Below, piece after piece: positions 40,853-48,631 of a DNA stretch of 64,000 nucleotides. The notes below the pieces were generated by a model that saw only the letters and a program-made list of their open reading frames with translations, did no database searches and was not told where the DNA came from. The number at the start of each line of letters is the position of its first letter. The first letter of the stretch is position 1. The position numbers were made by a program, and so were the translations under genes. Origin of the DNA: Nocardioidaceae bacterium (GTDB taxonomy: Bacteria > Actinomycetota > Actinomycetes > Propionibacteriales > Nocardioidaceae); NCBI GenBank assembly GCA_017744365.1, contig JAGIBL010000006.1, positions 289,582-353,581 of the forward strand, read 5' to 3'.

Positions 40853-41812
40853 GTGGACAACACGACCAGGCGGGGAGCCCGCCTCCTCTCCATCGCGGCG
40901 GTCACCGGGACCGCCCTCGCGCTGACGGGCGCGACCCCGGCCCAGGCCGGCAGCAGCGTCGGCGCTCTCGTCGCCGGCCGCACCCTGTACGTCGTCGGCA
41001 CCAACGCCGGCGACACCGTCTCGCTGAGTCCCGATCCCGAGGCCGGCGTGCTCCGCGTCGACTCCGGGCCGGGCGGCACGGTCCGGGCCTTCCGGACCAG
41101 CGGCTTCGACCGCGTGGTGGTCTCGCTCCTCGGCGGCGACGACACCTTCGCGGTCAGCTCCGCGGCGGTCCCGTTCCCCGGGCAGCTCAGCGTCAGCGGC
41201 GGCCGCGGCGCCGACCAGATCCAGGGCGGCAGCGGCAACGACGTGCTGACCGGCAACGCCGGCGACGACCGCCTGCTCGGCGGCAACGGCGTGGACACGC
41301 TGGTGGGCAACGACGGCGACGACATCGTCAACGGCCAGCGCGGCGACGACCTCGAGCTGCTCGGCGCCGGTGACGACGTGGCCGCCTGGCTGCCGGGCGA
41401 GGGCAGCGACGACGTGGCCGGCGCCTCGGGCACCGACCGGCTGGACTTCACCGGGGCGAACGGGCCCGAGCAGTTCGCGCTCTTCGGCACGCCCGGCCAG
41501 GCCGTGCTGACCCGCGTGCAGGGGCAGATCCGGATGGAGACGACCTCCGTCGAGCAGGTGGCGCTGCAGCCGCTGGGCGGCGGCGACGAGATCACCGTCG
41601 ACGGCACCAACCGCGCCGAGAGGGTCGCGGTCTCCGCGGAGCGTGGCGACGTGCTCGTGGACGGCCCGCTGGTCGCGCTGCGGATCGCCGGCGCCGAGGC
41701 CGCCGACCGGCTGCTGGTGCGCACCTTCGGCGGCGACGACGAGGTGAGGGTCAGCGACGCCGCTGCGGCCCTGCTCGGCATCGGCGTCGAGCTCGGCTCC
41801 GGCCAGAGCTGA
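40853..41812 (+). CDS. secreted RTX-type calcium-binding repeat protein
   Basis: 319 residues; GTG start with GAAGGAG at 40841-40847. Signal peptide LLSIAAVTGTALALTGATPAQA. The middle has nonapeptide repeats of RTX type: GGRGADQIQGGSGNDVL, GNAGDDRLLGGNGVDTLVGN, GDDIVNGQRGDDLELLG, about five in tandem (residues about 115-180). These form a calcium-binding beta-roll. Flanking beta-rich regions have no enzyme motif. It probably acts at the cell surface; it faces the sigma factor gene and is followed by a strong hairpin. Confidence 0.85.
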   Translation: MDNTTRRGARLLSIAAVTGTALALTGATPAQAGSSVGALVAGRTLYVVGTNAGDTVSLSPDPEAGVLRVDSGPGGTVRAFRTSGFDRVVVSLLGGDDTFAVSSAAVPFPGQLSVSGGRGADQIQGGSGNDVLTGNAGDDRLLGGNGVDTLVGNDGDDIVNGQRGDDLELLGAGDDVAAWLPGEGSDDVAGASGTDRLDFTGANGPEQFALFGTPGQAVLTRVQGQIRMETTSVEQVALQPLGGGDEITVDGTNRAERVAVSAERGDVLVDGPLVALRIAGAEAADRLLVRTFGGDDEVRVSDAAAALLGIGVELGSGQS

Positions 41813-41830
41813 GCGCGCGGCTGGGGGGAA

Positions 41831-41857
41831 CCCGTCCCGGTCCGGGGCCGGGACGGG
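41831..41857. terminator. hairpin terminator after the RTX protein gene
   Basis: Perfect 10-bp arms CCCGTCCCGG / CCGGGACGGG with a 7-base loop, 19 bp after the stop codon. Confidence 0.8.
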
Positions 41858-41963
41858 CTCCCGCCGCGAAACTGGGGGCTGGCGCGTCCCGGCCCAAGAG
41901 GCGTAAGCAGGACCTACCGGCAGTGCCGGGAGGGTGCTGCCCCGTCCCAGAGAGGAGTGGGTC

Positions 41964-42566
41964 GTGTACGCACGCTCCACCACGTTCCACGGGAAGCCCG
42001 AGAACATCGACACGGGCATCAAGTTCGTCACGAACGAGGCCGCACCCGCGCTCCAGCAGATGAACGGATGTCGCGGGGTCTCCCTCCTGGTCGACCGTGA
42101 GACCGGCCTCTGCATCGCCACCAGCTCGTGGGACGACGAGGAGGTGATGCGCGCCAGTGACGCCGAGCTGCGCCCGATGCGGGACCGCGGCAAGGACATC
42201 CTCGGCGGCTCCATGCAGGTCGACGAGTGGGAGATCGCGGTCATGCACCGGCCGCACCACGGCGAGTGCTGCCGGGTCAGCTGGCTGCAGGGCGACCTGG
42301 ACGCGATGACCGAGACGTTCCGCGTCGGGATCATGCCGCAGCTCGAGGAGACGCCGGGCTTCTGCAGCACCAGCCTGCTGCTGAACCGCGAGGGCCGCCT
42401 CGGCTGCGCCACCACGGTCTGGGAGTCGCGCGAGGCGATGATCGCCAGCCGTACGGCGGCCGACGACATGCGGCTGCGCGCGGCCACCGAGTCCGGTGGC
42501 GAGATCGCCGACGTGCACGAGTTCGACCTGGCCTACGCGCATCTGCACGTGCCCGAGATGGCCTGA
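41964..42566 (+). CDS. double ABM-like (dimeric alpha-beta barrel) protein of unknown function
   Basis: 200 residues, GTG start with AGAGGAG upstream. Two similar halves: YARSTTFHGKPENIDTGIKF, GVSLLVDRETGLCIATSSWDDEEVMRAS in the first; RVSWLQGDLDAMTETFRVG, STSLLLNREGRLGCATTVWESREAMIAS in the second. This internal duplication fits the antibiotic biosynthesis monooxygenase-like fold. No catalytic residues are obvious. Followed by a strong hairpin and unlinked to neighbours. Confidence 0.75.
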   Translation: MYARSTTFHGKPENIDTGIKFVTNEAAPALQQMNGCRGVSLLVDRETGLCIATSSWDDEEVMRASDAELRPMRDRGKDILGGSMQVDEWEIAVMHRPHHGECCRVSWLQGDLDAMTETFRVGIMPQLEETPGFCSTSLLLNREGRLGCATTVWESREAMIASRTAADDMRLRAATESGGEIADVHEFDLAYAHLHVPEMA

Positions 42567-42579
42567 GCCTCCATCCGCC

Positions 42580-42612
42580 CAGGGCCGGGTCCACGCCGGG
42601 GACCCGGCCCTG
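42580..42612. terminator. hairpin terminator
   Basis: Perfect 13-bp arms CAGGGCCGGGTCC / GGACCCGGCCCTG with a 7-base loop between convergent genes (stops at 42566 and 42633). Confidence 0.85.
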
Positions 42613-42632
42613 CTACGTCTCTGCTCCGCGGG

Positions 42633-43073
42633 CTACTCCTCAGCGGCGAGCACCTTGCCGAGCGCCTTGACGAGGGTGGCGATCTCGCGGTCGGAGAGGT
42701 GCCGGGTGTAGTGCTCCTCGATCGCGCCCAGGTACGTCGGCGCCGCCGCGCGCAGCCGCTTGCGGCCCTCGGCGGTGATCGCCGCAAAAGCCGAGCGCCG
42801 GTCGTCCGGGTTCGGCTGCCGCTCGACCAGGCCGGCTCGCTCGAGCTCCGTCACGACCCGGCTGATCTGCTCGCGGCTGAGCGTCGCCTGGGCGCCGAGG
42901 TCCCCCATCCGCAGCCGCCGGTCCGGGGCGGCGTTGAGCACCAGCAGCACGTCGTACCAGGACAGCGGCAGCCCGGTGGGCCCGAGCGCCTTCGCCAGCT
43001 TGGGCACCACCGCCGCGTGCACGCGCAGCAGCGCGGCCCAGGCGGCCACCCGGTCGAGCTCGTCGGAGGTCAT
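42633..43073 (-). CDS. MarR family transcriptional regulator (rhodanese-linked)
   Basis: 146 residues. LSWYDVLLVLNAAPDRRLRMGDLG, TLSREQISRVVTELERAGLVERQPNPDDRRSAFAAIT form the winged helix. It is divergent from a rhodanese gene with two palindromes between them, one perfect with 11-bp arms, so it is expected to repress both. No redox-active Cys is visible in the chain, so a sulfur or oxidant signal would have to be sensed another way. Confidence 0.92.
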   Translation of the reverse strand: MTSDELDRVAAWAALLRVHAAVVPKLAKALGPTGLPLSWYDVLLVLNAAPDRRLRMGDLGAQATLSREQISRVVTELERAGLVERQPNPDDRRSAFAAITAEGRKRLRAAAPTYLGAIEEHYTRHLSDREIATLVKALGKVLAAEE

Positions 43074-43094
43074 GTCGGCATCGTAGTGAAGCCG

Positions 43095-43159
43095 AGATGT
43101 GTGCGTGCGCACACATCTTGACTCGATCTCGCCTCGCTGATTAATGTGCGCGTGCACAT
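43095..43159. promoter_or_regulatory. two MarR-type operators between the regulator and rhodanese genes
   Basis: Site 1 (43095-43118) is a perfect palindrome with arms AGATGTGTGCG and CGCACACATCT around TG. Site 2 (43144-43159) is ATGTGC-GCGT-GCACAT. Both share the half-site ATGTGYGC. Site 2 lies 26 bp before the rhodanese start, covering its promoter/leader. Confidence 0.8.
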
Positions 43160-43184
43160 AAATTTCGAATGCGAGGAGAGAACC

Positions 43185-43520
43185 ATGACCGAGATCGTCA
43201 CCCGCGACGACCTGGCCGGCCTGATCGAGGCGGGCACCGTCACCGTCGTGGACGCGCTGCCGGCGTCGTACTACGAGCAGGCGCACCTGCCCGGCGCGCT
43301 CAACCTGGTCGAGGACGAGGTCGCCGAGCGGGCCGCGGCGCTGCTGCCCGACAAGGACGCCGCGATCGTCACCTACTGCTCGAACGCGGCCTGCGGCAAC
43401 AGCCAGGCCGTCGCGAACCGGCTGACGGCCCTGGGCTACACCAACGTCCGCAAGTACCGCGACGGCATCCAGGACTGGGTCGAGGCCGGCCTGGCCGTCG
43501 AGACCGGCCGCGCCGCGTGA
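43185..43520 (+). CDS. single-domain rhodanese-like sulfurtransferase
   Basis: 111 residues from ATG 43185 with GAGGAGAG upstream. VTVVDALPASYYEQAHLPGALNL and IVTYCSNAACGNSQAVANRLTALGY are rhodanese motifs; the active-site loop is YCSNAACGNS, with the catalytic Cys first. Such proteins transfer sulfane sulfur or act in persulfide detoxification. Control by the divergent MarR regulator is likely from the operators. Confidence 0.9.
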   Translation: MTEIVTRDDLAGLIEAGTVTVVDALPASYYEQAHLPGALNLVEDEVAERAAALLPDKDAAIVTYCSNAACGNSQAVANRLTALGYTNVRKYRDGIQDWVEAGLAVETGRAA

Positions 43521-43581
43521 CCCGAACGCGTCACGGCCGCGCCACCACCAGGCCCGCGCGCCCGATCCGTCTGGACTGACA

Positions 43582-43722
43582 AGCGGAGCGAGCCTGCGAG
43601 CCAGCGCGGAGGGAAGACGGATCGTGAGAGGCGCGCGGGCACGCCGAGCGGAGCGAGCCTGCGAGCCAGCGCGGAGGGAAGACGGATCGTGAGAGGCGCG
43701 CGGGCACGCCGAGCGGAGCGAG
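43582..43722. repeat. two perfect 65-bp tandem repeats
   Basis: Units 43582-43646 and 43647-43711 are identical (starting AGCGGAGCGAGCCTGCGAGC) and are followed by the first 11 bases of a third copy. They fill the centre of a 308-bp gap between the rhodanese and DUF4242 genes. No gene is seen in this gap; the open frames through the repeat have no start signal or family resemblance. Confidence 0.92.
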
Positions 43723-43828
43723 GCCATCCAAATTAGGGGTTGCTCCCGATGTCGGGGGTGGTCGTCCGCCGCGAAGGTGGTGACGACCGGCGGCACCAGG
43801 TCGCCGGACGACCATCAAGGAGAGAGCA

Positions 43829-44113
43829 ATGCCTCGTTTCATCATCGAGCGCGAGATCGAGGGCGCGGAGAACCTGACCATCGACCAGCTGGCGGAGATC
43901 GCCAGCACGTCGAACAAGGCGGTCGCGTCCCTCGGGGTGCCGTACACCTGGGTGACCAGCTACGTCGCCGGCGACAAGATCTACTGCGTCCACGAGACCG
44001 AGGACGTGGAGACGATCGTCGAGCACGCCCGCCGCGGCGGGTTTCCGTGCAACCTGGTGGCCGTGGTCACCAACGAGTTCGGCCCGCACACCGCGAACGA
44101 GCGGTCGGCCTGA
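43829..44113 (+). CDS. DUF4242 small protein (nickel-binding SCO4226-like)
   Basis: 94 residues. PRFIIEREIEGAENLTIDQL and the ending GVPYTWVTSYVAGDKIYCVHETEDVETIVEHARRGGFP match DUF4242, a small alpha-beta barrel whose Streptomyces member binds nickel. RBS AAGGAGAG is at about 43818. Its stop overlaps an ATG that could extend the LuxR-type gene downstream, so the two are likely linked. Confidence 0.85.
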   Translation: MPRFIIEREIEGAENLTIDQLAEIASTSNKAVASLGVPYTWVTSYVAGDKIYCVHETEDVETIVEHARRGGFPCNLVAVVTNEFGPHTANERSA

Positions 44114-44181
44114 TGAGGACGGGAGCCGGGGTCGTCACCGAGCGCACCGCGCTGGGCGATCCCGGCTCCTATACTCACGCC

Positions 44182-46770
44182 GTGCGCCTGCTCGAGCGGC
44201 AGGACGAGCTCGACGCCCTGCACCAGGCCCTGCAGGGCGCCGCGACCGGGCACGGCACCGGCATCGCGCTCACCGGGGAGAGCGGTGCCGGCAAGTCGGC
44301 CCTCGTCGACGCGGTCCTGGACACCGGCTCCGGCCTCCGGCTGCTGCGCGCCCACTGCGACCCGCTCAGCACCCCGCGGCCGCTGGGTCCGTTCCGGGAC
44401 CTGGCCGCCGACGGAGCGCTGCCGCCGCTGCGCTCCGGGGAGGGGGTGCTGCTCGCCGAGGTCTGCGAGCAGGTCTACGAGGCGCTGCGCACCGAGCCGA
44501 CCGTGCTCGTCGTGGAGGATCTGCACTGGGCGGACGCGGCGACCACGGAGGTGCTCGGGTTCGTGGCCCGGCGCGTGGAGGCGATGCCGCTGGTGCTGCT
44601 GGTCAGCTACCGCGACACCGAGATCGGCCCGCGGCACCCGGCGAGGTCGCTGCTCGGTGACTTCGCCCGCCGGGAGGGCCTGCGCACGCTGCCGCTGGCA
44701 CCGCTCTCCGCGGCCGGCGTCGCCGACCTGGTCGAGGGCACCGGCCTGGACGCGGTCCGGGTGCACGAGCTCACCGGCGGCAACCCCTTCTTCGTCACCG
44801 AGGTGGCCAAGGAGCCCGAGCTGCCGCTGCCGACCTCGGTCCGCGACGCCGTGCTGGCGCGGACCGCCGAGGTCGACGGCGCCGACTTCGAGGTGCTCCA
44901 GCTGGTGGCCACCGCGCCGGACCGGCTCGACGACCGGGTGCTGCCCGCGCTCGGCGTCGACCTGCCCACGCTGCGCCGGGTGGACCGGACCGCGCTGCTG
45001 GTCCGCACCACCGGCGGCCTCGTCTTCCGGCACGAGCTGGCCCGGCAGTCCATCGAGAGCACCATCCCGCCCGGCGGCGGGCCGGGGCTGCACGCCCGGC
45101 TGCTGGACGCGCTCGAGCAGCTGGAGCCGCGCGACCCCGCCGTGCTCACCCACCACGCCGTCGGCGCGCGGGACGCGACGCGGGCCGCCCGTTACGCCCG
45201 CGAGGCAGCCGACGAGGCGATCCGGGCCGGCGCGCACTCCGAGGCCGCCGCCTTCCTGGAGATCGCGCTGGACCACCTCGACGGCGCCGGTGCGGCAGAG
45301 CGTGCCGCGCTGCTGCTGGACCTGGCCTACCAGCAGTACATGACCAGCCGGCTCGGCGTGGCGATCGCGAACACCCGGGCCACCTTCCCGCTCTGGGAGG
45401 AGGCCGGCGACCGGGCCGGCCTCTCGGCCGCGCACACCGCGGTCTCGATGTACGAGTACTACAGCGCCCGCCGCCGGCAGGCCGAGGCGCACGCCGACCA
45501 GGCCGCCGAGATCGCGGCCGGTGCTGACACCCCGCTGCTCTACGCCCAGGCCCGCGCCGCCCGCGCCTACCTGGCCTACATGCGCAGCGACCCGGCCCTG
45601 GCCCAGGACTACCTGGACCAGGCCGCCGCGGTCGCCGCCCGCGAGCACGACGGCGCGCTGGCCCTGCGCTCGAGGCTCTTCTCGGCCATCAACGCCCTGG
45701 CGGTCGGCACGGGCGATGCCCGCACCCGGCTGGTGGCCGAGACCGAGGAGGCCCGCAGCACCGGGCACGACGAGCTCGCCTCGACCGGCTACTCGAACAT
45801 CGCCTACCTCGACGTCGAGCAGGGCCGGCTGCGCTCGGCCGAGCGCACCCTGGAGACCTCGCTGCCCTTCGCCGCCGAGCGGGACATCCCGATCTGCCGG
45901 CACTGGCAGACCGCGGTGCGCTCCCGGCTCAACCTGGCCCAGGGGCACTGGAGCGCGGCGCTCGAGGACGCCGGCACCGTGCTGGACAGCGACGGGATGC
46001 CGCTGGCCACGCTGTGGCCGCTGCTCATCACCGGGCTGGTGCCGCTGCGCCGCGGCGAGCAGGTGGACACCACCTACCTCGACGCCGCCTGGGCCCTGGC
46101 CGACCGCATCGACGAGCCCGTACGACGCCTCGCCGTGCTCTCCGCGGTGGCGGAGTGGTGCTGGACCACCGGGCAGCCGGACGCACGGGTCTGCGAGCCG
46201 CCGGTCGCGGACCTGCTCGGCTCCCCCGACGACCCGACGGCGATCTGGGCGGCCGGCAACCTGGCCCTCTGGCTGCGCCGGCTCGGCCGGCTCGACCAGG
46301 TGCCCGACGGCGTCCGGGTGGCGGCGGCCGAGCCGCACCGGCTGGCCCTGGAGGGCCGGGCAGCGGAGGCGGCCGCCTGGTGGAACCTGGCCGGCGACCC
46401 GTTCGCGGAGGCGATGGCGCTGGCCGACTCCCCCGATCCCGAGGACGCGCTGCGTGCGGTCCGCCAGCTCGACCGGCTCGGCGCCGTCGGCACCGCGGAC
46501 CGGCTGCGCGGCGACCTGCGCGGGCGCGGGATCGGCACGGTGCCGCAGCGCCCGCGGACGAGCACGCTGGCCAACCCGGCCGGGCTGACCAACCGGCAGC
46601 TCGACGTGGCCCGGCTGGTCGCCCGCGGGCACTCCAACGCCGAGATCGGCGCGCGGCTGTTCATCTCCCCCAAGACGGTCGAGCACCACGTCTCCGCGGT
46701 GCTCACCAAGTGCGGGCTGCCGAGCCGGCGCGCCATCGTGGTGCAGGCGAGCGAGCTCGGGTTCGACTGA
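44182..46770 (+). CDS. LAL-type LuxR transcriptional regulator with AAA/NACHT-like ATPase
   Basis: About 862 residues. Walker A ALTGESGAGKSALVD and Walker B VLVVEDLHWADAATTE are followed by a helical TPR-like sensor region (residues about 330-780) and a C-terminal LuxR helix-turn-helix: LTNRQLDVARLVARGHSNAE, FISPKTVEHHVSAVLTKCG. This is a large ATP-binding LuxR regulator. Start choice: GTG 44182 lies 6 bases after TATACT (44170-44175), suggesting a leaderless transcript, and gives the usual family N-terminus RLLERQDELDAL. The alternative is ATG 44113, overlapping the DUF4242 stop (TGATG). Confidence 0.9.
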   Translation: MRLLERQDELDALHQALQGAATGHGTGIALTGESGAGKSALVDAVLDTGSGLRLLRAHCDPLSTPRPLGPFRDLAADGALPPLRSGEGVLLAEVCEQVYEALRTEPTVLVVEDLHWADAATTEVLGFVARRVEAMPLVLLVSYRDTEIGPRHPARSLLGDFARREGLRTLPLAPLSAAGVADLVEGTGLDAVRVHELTGGNPFFVTEVAKEPELPLPTSVRDAVLARTAEVDGADFEVLQLVATAPDRLDDRVLPALGVDLPTLRRVDRTALLVRTTGGLVFRHELARQSIESTIPPGGGPGLHARLLDALEQLEPRDPAVLTHHAVGARDATRAARYAREAADEAIRAGAHSEAAAFLEIALDHLDGAGAAERAALLLDLAYQQYMTSRLGVAIANTRATFPLWEEAGDRAGLSAAHTAVSMYEYYSARRRQAEAHADQAAEIAAGADTPLLYAQARAARAYLAYMRSDPALAQDYLDQAAAVAAREHDGALALRSRLFSAINALAVGTGDARTRLVAETEEARSTGHDELASTGYSNIAYLDVEQGRLRSAERTLETSLPFAAERDIPICRHWQTAVRSRLNLAQGHWSAALEDAGTVLDSDGMPLATLWPLLITGLVPLRRGEQVDTTYLDAAWALADRIDEPVRRLAVLSAVAEWCWTTGQPDARVCEPPVADLLGSPDDPTAIWAAGNLALWLRRLGRLDQVPDGVRVAAAEPHRLALEGRAAEAAAWWNLAGDPFAEAMALADSPDPEDALRAVRQLDRLGAVGTADRLRGDLRGRGIGTVPQRPRTSTLANPAGLTNRQLDVARLVARGHSNAEIGARLFISPKTVEHHVSAVLTKCGLPSRRAIVVQASELGFD

Positions 46771-46803
46771 CCTGCCCGGGTCCAGGTCGTACCCTTCATT
46801 CCG

Positions 46804-47265
46804 ATGAGACGATCCACGAGCGCGCAGTTCGACCTGTTCACCAACGTGAACTACCTGCTGCGCCGCGCCCACCAGCGGGCCGAGGGCATCTTCGCCGAGG
46901 CGATGGACGGCCTCGACGTGACCCCGCGGCAGGCGACGCTGCTCTACGTGGTCAGGGAGCACCCGGGGGCCAGCCTCACCGAGGTCACCCAGCTGGGCGG
47001 GATGGACCGCGGCACGATCTCCGAGATGGTGCCCCGGATGGTCAAGCGCGGCCTGCTCACCGAGACCCGGCACGCCGAGGACGGCCGCGCCAAGGCGCTC
47101 ACCATCACCGCCGAGGGCTCGGCCCTGGTCGACGCCGTGGTCGAGCGGACCGCGGGCGTGGCCGACGAGGTGCTCGGCACGCTGCCGCCGGAGTACCACC
47201 CGCTGTTCGTGAAGATGCTCTCCCTGATGATCGGCCTCGAGCGGGACCAGGACCCTAGGGCTTGA
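46804..47265 (+). CDS. MarR family regulator, paralogue of the gene at 55557-56036
   Basis: 153 residues. FDLFTNVNYLLRRAHQRAEG, LDVTPRQATLLYVVREHPGA, GGMDRGTISEMVPRMVKRGLL and LPPEYHPLFVKMLSLMIGLE recur almost word for word in the MarR protein at 55557-56036. Its stop overlaps the convergent permease gene by 11 bp. As one of two MarR paralogues flanking or inside the catabolic island, it is a candidate reader of the shared GTAC-centred operators. Confidence 0.92.
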   Translation: MRRSTSAQFDLFTNVNYLLRRAHQRAEGIFAEAMDGLDVTPRQATLLYVVREHPGASLTEVTQLGGMDRGTISEMVPRMVKRGLLTETRHAEDGRAKALTITAEGSALVDAVVERTAGVADEVLGTLPPEYHPLFVKMLSLMIGLERDQDPRA

Positions 47266-48130
47266 GCACCCCGCGGCCGAACCGCTTCTCCAGCCGCAGC
47301 TGCAGGACCGTCAGCACCGAGACCAGCAGCACGTACCAGCAGCACGCCACCGTGAGCAGCGGGATCTGGAAGAAGTTGCGCGAGTAGATCAGCTGCACCG
47401 AGGTCATCAGGTCGGGAAGGCCGATGATGAGCACCACCGCGGTCAGCTTGGTCATGTTGATGACCGCGTTGCCGATCGGCGGGATGATGACGCGCATCGC
47501 CTGCGGCAGGATCACCCAGCGCATCATCCGCATCCGGGACATGCCCAGGCTCTGCGAGGCCTCGGTCTGGCCGCGGTCGATCGAGGAGATGCCGGCGCGG
47601 ACGATCTCGGCGACGTACGCGCTCTCGCTCAGCCCCAGCCCGAGCATGCCCGCCACGAACTGCCCGACCAGGGTGTTGGTGTCGAACTCGACCAGCGTCG
47701 GCCCGAAGGGCACGTCGATCACGATCCTGGGGAACACCGCGGCCAGGAAGAACCAGAAGAGCAGCTGGACCACGACGGGGGTGGCGCGGACGAACCACAC
47801 GTAGCCGGCCGCGAAGTAGGAGAGCACCGGGTTCGGCGAGAGCCGCATCAGCGCGATCGCCACCCCCACCGCGATCGCCAGCGACATCGCCGCGGCGGTC
47901 AGCTCGACGGTGAGCAGCAGCCCGCGCAGCACTGCCGGCGCGAACAGGTAGTGCCGGACGACGTCCCAGTGCATCTTGTCGTTGCGGGCGAACGCGACCA
48001 CGACCCGGACCGCGACGTAGGCGAGCACCGCGACCGCGACCCAGCGCCACGGGTGGCGCAGCCGGACCGGTCCCTGCAGCTCCTCGGCCCCGACGGTCGT
48101 CGGTTCGGCGGCCACCACCTGTTCGCTCAT
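47255..48130 (-). CDS. polar amino-acid-type ABC transporter permease
   Basis: 291 residues from ATG 48130. Five or more membrane spans; GLLLTVELTAAAMSLAIAVGVAI is the HisMQ-type start of the permease domain, and ESAYVAEIVRAGISSIDRGQTEAS is the EAA cytoplasmic loop. It is one of the largest distances from its partners: the binding protein is at 52173 and the ATPase at 56036. An operator-like sequence overlaps its promoter. A single permease suggests a homodimer channel. Confidence 0.93.
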   Translation of the reverse strand: MSEQVVAAEPTTVGAEELQGPVRLRHPWRWVAVAVLAYVAVRVVVAFARNDKMHWDVVRHYLFAPAVLRGLLLTVELTAAAMSLAIAVGVAIALMRLSPNPVLSYFAAGYVWFVRATPVVVQLLFWFFLAAVFPRIVIDVPFGPTLVEFDTNTLVGQFVAGMLGLGLSESAYVAEIVRAGISSIDRGQTEASQSLGMSRMRMMRWVILPQAMRVIIPPIGNAVINMTKLTAVVLIIGLPDLMTSVQLIYSRNFFQIPLLTVACCWYVLLVSVLTVLQLRLEKRFGRGVLKP

Positions 48131-48133
48131 AAT

Positions 48134-48151
48134 ATGACTAGTACTGCATAA
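48134..48151. promoter_or_regulatory. island operator site A, overlapping the permease promoter
   Basis: ATGACTAGTACTGCATAA lies directly upstream of the permease start (48130). A -35 TTGACA is visible on the minus strand at about 48162-48167, so the site covers the -10 region, as a repressor site would. It resembles the sites at 50222, 53142, 61689 and 61761. Confidence 0.6.
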
Positions 48152-48211
48152 CTGGTTCAACGTGTCAAGGAATCCGAGGGCCCCACTGCGGGTACTACGT
48201 CGCAGTTTTCC

Positions 48212-48616
48212 TCAGTCCAGAACGGCGATGGCGTCGATCTCCACGAGCGCCCCCGGGATGCCGACCGCACTGACGCCGAGGAGGATCCCGGCGGTCGGCC
48301 CGATACCCGTCACCGCGGCCGCCTCGGCCATCCCGGCGAGCACCTCCTCCTCGCGCTCGGGGGTGTGCCCGGCGACGTAGATGCACAGCCGCGCCAGCTG
48401 GTCGGGGCGGGCGCCGGCGGCCTCCAGGGCGAGGCCGAGGTTCGCCGCGGCCTGCCGGCCCTGGGCCCGGTAGTCGCCGGCGCCGACCAGGTTCCCGTCG
48501 CGGTCGACCGCGATCTTCCCGGCCAGGAAGACCACCGCGCGGCCGGTGGCGACGGTGACGTGGCTGTAGCCGTGCGGGACGGCCAGGGTGTCCGGGTTGA
48601 GGTGCTCGACGGGCAT
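48212..48616 (-). CDS. RidA/YjgF family protein (enamine/imine deaminase-like)
   Basis: 134 residues. HGYSHVTVATGRAVVFLAGKIAVDRDGN and DYRAQGRQAAANLGLALEAAGA are typical; GVSAVGIPGALVEIDAIAVL is the C-terminal signature. The conserved Arg of active RidA (x-C-x-R) appears replaced in this branch (near GILLGVSA), so a true deaminase role is not certain. It sits 16 bp after the asparaginase-like gene, in a nitrogen-compound pathway where imines could form. Confidence 0.85.
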   Translation of the reverse strand: MPVEHLNPDTLAVPHGYSHVTVATGRAVVFLAGKIAVDRDGNLVGAGDYRAQGRQAAANLGLALEAAGARPDQLARLCIYVAGHTPEREEEVLAGMAEAAAVTGIGPTAGILLGVSAVGIPGALVEIDAIAVLD

Positions 48617-48631
48617 CGCGATCTCCTGCGG

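Noticed and set aside
43582..43722. Possible CRISPR array
   Set aside because: The repeats are contiguous with no spacers, only two full copies exist, and no cas genes are present.
43981..47199. 1072-codon open frame on the minus strand opposite the LuxR-type gene
   Set aside because: Low-complexity translation without motifs; the plus-strand frame has Walker A/B and a LuxR helix-turn-helix.
48185..48209. Intrinsic terminator with T-tract after 48206
   Set aside because: The hairpin ACTGCG...CGCAGT followed by TTTT reads in the plus direction, where no gene ends nearby; for the minus-strand RidA gene the T-tract is on the wrong side, so only a weak hairpin remains.
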